The translations under genes and the position numbers were made by a program. A stretch of 20,449 nucleotides of DNA from NCBI GenBank assembly GCA_002354095.1, contig DEKX01000044.1, positions 1-20,449 on the forward strand, given 5' to 3'. Shown here in pieces: positions 17,859 through 20,449 of the stretch (its first letter is position 1; each line of letters opens with the position of its first letter). The notes below the pieces were generated by a model that ran no database searches, was not told the DNA's origin, and was given only the letters and a program-made list of their open reading frames with translations. This DNA is from Prevotella sp. UBA2711 (GTDB taxonomy: Bacteria; Bacteroidota; Bacteroidia; Bacteroidales; Bacteroidaceae).

Positions 17859-18319
17859 TCTGATACACTTTTAATGGTTATGAATATGGGTTCTCCACGA
17901 TGTTTGGCCTGTACCATCATGTCCTTCAGATTCCATACGGAATTAGGGGCATTGACGATGCGTCCGTCACCACGATACATTCCGATGATGATATTACCTC
18001 CTTCAATGTCGGCAACCGTTTTGCCTGCCTGGATGCGCACATCTTGGAAACGGTCAACCCAGAGCAGCAAGGGCAACCACTTGTCATGTTTGCGAGAGTA
18101 GGTAATCACTACCGCATAGCGACCTTCTGGGATAGCCGTGGGCTTGGTCAGGATATATCGACCCTTGGGGTCAATGTGTCGCACTGGAGGTTCTAAGGTA
18201 TCATAGAGGAAGTCCTTATCCTCACCTGCTAAATACTCGTCGTCAATGCGGTTCAACAAACTCAGACGACCCACTGTATAACTCTCGTTCTTTTCTGTTC
18301 TTTCTAATAAAAATTCCAT
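17855..18319 (-). CDS. DUF5675 family protein (154 aa)
   Basis: The sequence matches the DUF5675 layout: an N-terminal 'LLERTEKNESYTVGRL' strand pair, FLYDTLEPP (37-45), IPEGRYAVVI (63-72), LPLLLWVDRFQDVRIQAG (82-99) and EGGNIIIG (106-113). The length fits the family. The biochemical function of DUF5675 is not established; members are frequent in phage-like and peptidoglycan-related clusters. As I recall the family consensus, this last region usually reads RIH.GN....TEGCIL.G. Here the His is Gln, the Asn is Lys and the Cys is missing, so any activity that needs them may be lost. It starts 6 bases after the VirE-type gene and overlaps the P5-like gene by 4 bases, so the three are surely one transcription unit. 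No signal peptide is visible. Confidence 0.8.
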   Translation of the reverse strand: MEFLLERTEKNESYTVGRLSLLNRIDDEYLAGEDKDFLYDTLEPPVRHIDPKGRYILTKPTAIPEGRYAVVITYSRKHDKWLPLLLWVDRFQDVRIQAGKTVADIEGGNIIIGMYRGDGRIVNAPNSVWNLKDMMVQAKHRGEPIFITIKSVSE

Positions 18320-18325
18320 TTTGTA

Positions 18326-20449
18326 TTAATGATTAGAATTTAATTTTTTGTAACTGAAACCGTTACCGTTACCGGCTTGCGGTTGTATATAACCTCGGTA
18401 TGTCCACATGTTCACCATCTTACGTGCACCCTTGGCGCTCATACCACACTGACGTCTTACGTTAACAGCATCTTGTAAAGTGAACACCTCAGGCAGCATT
18501 TCCAACAGATTCTTGGGCCCACGCTTAGGCTTGCTGTCCACGTTATCCGCATTCTCAATCGCATCCCCAAAGAACTGCATCTTGCACCACATATCATACT
18601 GCAACGACCAGCGCACAAAGTCCTCGATGGTCTTATCCCACTTGTAGCCGTTGGCAACATAGAGCAGGCAACCCTTTAGCCACGCTATCACGTTACCACG
18701 GAAGGAGAGATTTTCAAAGACTCGCGATTGGCTCAATCGTGCAAACTCCGCATTCTCTTCCATTGTCTCATGTGCCAATCGGAATGCTTGCGGACACTCG
18801 ATTTCGCCTACCGCCTTGTTCAGTCGGTCAATGTAAGGGCGAAGTTCCTCTTCAAAGGCTGCATCGTAAGTGCCATACACTGGCATTTCAGCACCAATCT
18901 CCCTTTCAGGTATCGTGCAGAAATTGATACGCGAGATAGGACCGTCCGTCAGCACGTTACGGAAGTAACGCTGGCCTTTGGCAATCGTCGTCGAGGCGTT
19001 CCAGTTGAAACGGATGCACACCTTCTCCGTCACCGATTGTGTACCCACGCGCGTCTGTCCGTAGCGGTTGCCCGGGTCGAAAGCCAGACACATAATCTGG
19101 AACTGCTGACCGCCCTTGCCCGAACCACGCAGTGCATCAAACTGGTCTATCTCGTTCATCTTGGTGTAGAGGAAATGACCGTCAGCCTCTGCCATACGCA
19201 GCACAAACGCAGGGTTTGTCATATCCGCATCAATCTCTTGAATCACCAAACCTTCAGGACGCTGCCGCTTGTCCTTGTTAGCACCTTTTGAGTTCACCTC
19301 CTGCTTCCATTGCCGTTCACGTTCCAAATTCTCTTCGTCACGCTTGCGAATGTCCGCCATGATGTAGTTGATGGGCTGTGAGATACAGTCCTTACCAGCA
19401 CCCGTACCCGCCATCAGTACGTTCATCAGTGTAGCTTCATGAAGTACATTATCTATATAGCGGAACTTCACCTTAAACAGATGGGCTGCCAAAGCAGGGA
19501 ACACCGCATGAGCCACCGCAGGTTTATAGATATCAGGAGTACGTGAAACCAACAGCTGAATCAACTTAGGCAGCTTTTTAGGCATTTCAGGTGGCGTTTC
19601 GGGCGTGTCATCGTCAATATTGCGTTCCTCCAGCAAGTCCTTCACGATGTTCTTGATGGCATAAGTAAAGTCCTTGGGATTCTCCTTACAAGCCGATTCC
19701 ACCAGTTGCCGAATTTCACTTTCGGGCAATCCCAATCGGGGCATGACCGCCAACAGCTTATCAGGCTCATTCTCACAGATCGCTCGAAGATTCACTGCCA
19801 GTTTATGCAGCCTGACATTACGCTCACCATCCACAGGCACACCACCAGTCCTGCGCCAATACTCATCAATAATATCGGAGAAAGGAATCCCTTTGTAGGA
19901 TGGCTGAGGGCTGATGTCTGATGGCTGAGAATTTTCTGTGATTTCCGTGATTTCTTCGACTAGCGAAGCGACTTTGTCGGTTACTGTGTGACCTTTAATC
20001 CCTCCTCGGTACACCTCCCCAAACCTCTTATCAAACTCATCATTCTGATACTCAAAGATTGCATCATTGATAAACAGAATTTCCTCCTGCTGAGGGGCAA
20101 ATGAGGCACGACTGGCATCCTTGCAAGCCTCGTCGGGTTCTACACCCAACAGCTTCGCAAGATGGTGCTGATTGGCACTGAGGTCGCCGATGTCGCTGTC
20201 AGCCTTGAAGACCACGCGCAAGCCTTTTCCCGATGGGGTGATATGCACCAACATCACCTGGTTCTTAGCCCCATCCTCAAACCACTCTTTCGGCATCTTG
20301 CCGAAGATATGCACAGGGTTTTCCACATGGTCAATATCCAACATCACCAGTCCGTTCAGATGTGCAGCCTGCTGCTTTCGCCAACGAGCCTTCTTGCCGT
20401 TCTTCGATTCTGTTTCATCGAACGTTGCCTGATAAATAAAAATAGGTAG
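18326..20449 (-). CDS. VirE / BT4734-like N-terminal and DUF3987 protein, 5' end outside window
   Basis: The frame is open from the window edge (LPIFIYQATFDETESKNGKK) to TAA at 18326-18328, giving 707 visible residues. A GTG at 20347 is not taken as the start because conserved sequence continues upstream of it. The first 150 visible residues match the BT4734-like/VirE N-terminal domain, with LVMLDIDHV and HITPSGKGLRVVF. A helical segment follows, then a DUF3987-type part holding a P-loop-like motif, MAGTGAGKD (near visible residue 348), and LYTKMNEIDQFD. The family is a putative primase or NTPase-like DNA-processing protein found in Bacteroidales accessory modules; the LDID and SGKG patterns recall archaeo-eukaryotic primases (inference). 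The linker at visible residues about 152-182 is encoded by repeat DNA. It heads the operon with the DUF5675 and P5-like genes. Confidence 0.88.
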   Translation of the reverse strand, partial: LPIFIYQATFDETESKNGKKARWRKQQAAHLNGLVMLDIDHVENPVHIFGKMPKEWFEDGAKNQVMLVHITPSGKGLRVVFKADSDIGDLSANQHHLAKLLGVEPDEACKDASRASFAPQQEEILFINDAIFEYQNDEFDKRFGEVYRGGIKGHTVTDKVASLVEEITEITENSQPSDISPQPSYKGIPFSDIIDEYWRRTGGVPVDGERNVRLHKLAVNLRAICENEPDKLLAVMPRLGLPESEIRQLVESACKENPKDFTYAIKNIVKDLLEERNIDDDTPETPPEMPKKLPKLIQLLVSRTPDIYKPAVAHAVFPALAAHLFKVKFRYIDNVLHEATLMNVLMAGTGAGKDCISQPINYIMADIRKRDEENLERERQWKQEVNSKGANKDKRQRPEGLVIQEIDADMTNPAFVLRMAEADGHFLYTKMNEIDQFDALRGSGKGGQQFQIMCLAFDPGNRYGQTRVGTQSVTEKVCIRFNWNASTTIAKGQRYFRNVLTDGPISRINFCTIPEREIGAEMPVYGTYDAAFEEELRPYIDRLNKAVGEIECPQAFRLAHETMEENAEFARLSQSRVFENLSFRGNVIAWLKGCLLYVANGYKWDKTIEDFVRWSLQYDMWCKMQFFGDAIENADNVDSKPKRGPKNLLEMLPEVFTLQDAVNVRRQCGMSAKGARKMVNMWTYRGYIQPQAGNGNGFSYKKLNSNH
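19940..19992. repeat. Second copy of the intergenic repeat, in frame inside the VirE gene
   Basis: This stretch aligns with 261-323, the right half of the intergenic element. Bases 19950-19979 and 272-301 are identical at 29 of 30 positions. Both are flanked by GATTT[CT][CT]GTG on the left and CTGTGTGAC on the right; this copy is about 10 bases shorter overall. On the minus strand it is read through as VTDKVASLVEEITE, part of the interdomain linker of the VirE-type protein. Next to it (19900-19929) a 21-base spaced repeat of ATGGCTGAG encodes SQPSDISPQPS. Confidence 0.8.

Noticed and set aside
18728..19291. Plus-strand open frame of 187 codons opposite the VirE-type gene
   Set aside because: The minus strand encodes a clear DUF3987-type protein with a P-loop-like motif; this frame is its shadow.
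20345..20347. GTG at 20347 as the start of the VirE-type gene
   Set aside because: The same frame stays open to the window edge and encodes sequence typical of the N-terminal domain (LPIFIYQATF), so the true start is outside the window.

Overview
The window looks like a chromosomal segment from a Prevotella-type member of the Bacteroidales. The reasons are BspA-like leucine-rich repeats, MBG-type Ig-like repeats, short C-termini of the form KGVYI.NGKK, a 'smalltalk' micro-protein beside an HU-like protein, a VirE/DUF3987 gene, and a promoter of the Bacteroidetes -33/-7 type. No rRNA, tRNA, CRISPR array, transposase or integrase was seen.

Layout. (1) Positions 1-450, plus strand: the C-terminal tail of an HU-like DNA-binding protein, an intergenic inverted-repeat element, and a 36-residue smalltalk protein, followed by an intrinsic terminator. 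(2) Positions 633-17260, plus strand: a probable promoter, then three giant exported proteins of 1895, 1713 and 1877 residues. They are separated by only 42 and 12 bases with no terminator between, so they probably form one transcript of about 16.6 kb. The first carries BspA repeats plus 20 MBG-type domains. The second is an unrecognised multidomain protein with a glycine- and aromatic-rich core, a likely beta-propeller and a CARDB-like segment. The third carries GLUG-like repeats, an EF-hand-like loop, BspA repeats and two 'LPF'-type beta domains. (3) Positions 17391-17422: a bidirectional terminator between convergent operons. (4) Positions 17430-20449, minus strand: a VirE/DUF3987 gene running off the window, a DUF5675 gene and a P5-like gene, tightly coupled.

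How it may fit together. The three giant proteins all have signal peptides and a similar 'GVY' C-terminal ending, so they are probably exported and shown at the cell surface or secreted, perhaps as a co-expressed adhesion or matrix complex (inference). The HU-smalltalk genes and the VirE-DUF5675-P5 genes resemble parts of an accessory module that recurs in Bacteroidales. Here the surface-protein operon lies between the two parts. A dispersed repeat links the halves: it is intergenic between HU and smalltalk and occurs again, in frame, in the coding sequence of the VirE gene.

The strongest candidates for something undescribed are the three-gene surface operon, especially its orphan second protein, and the repeat element that has become part of a VirE protein linker.
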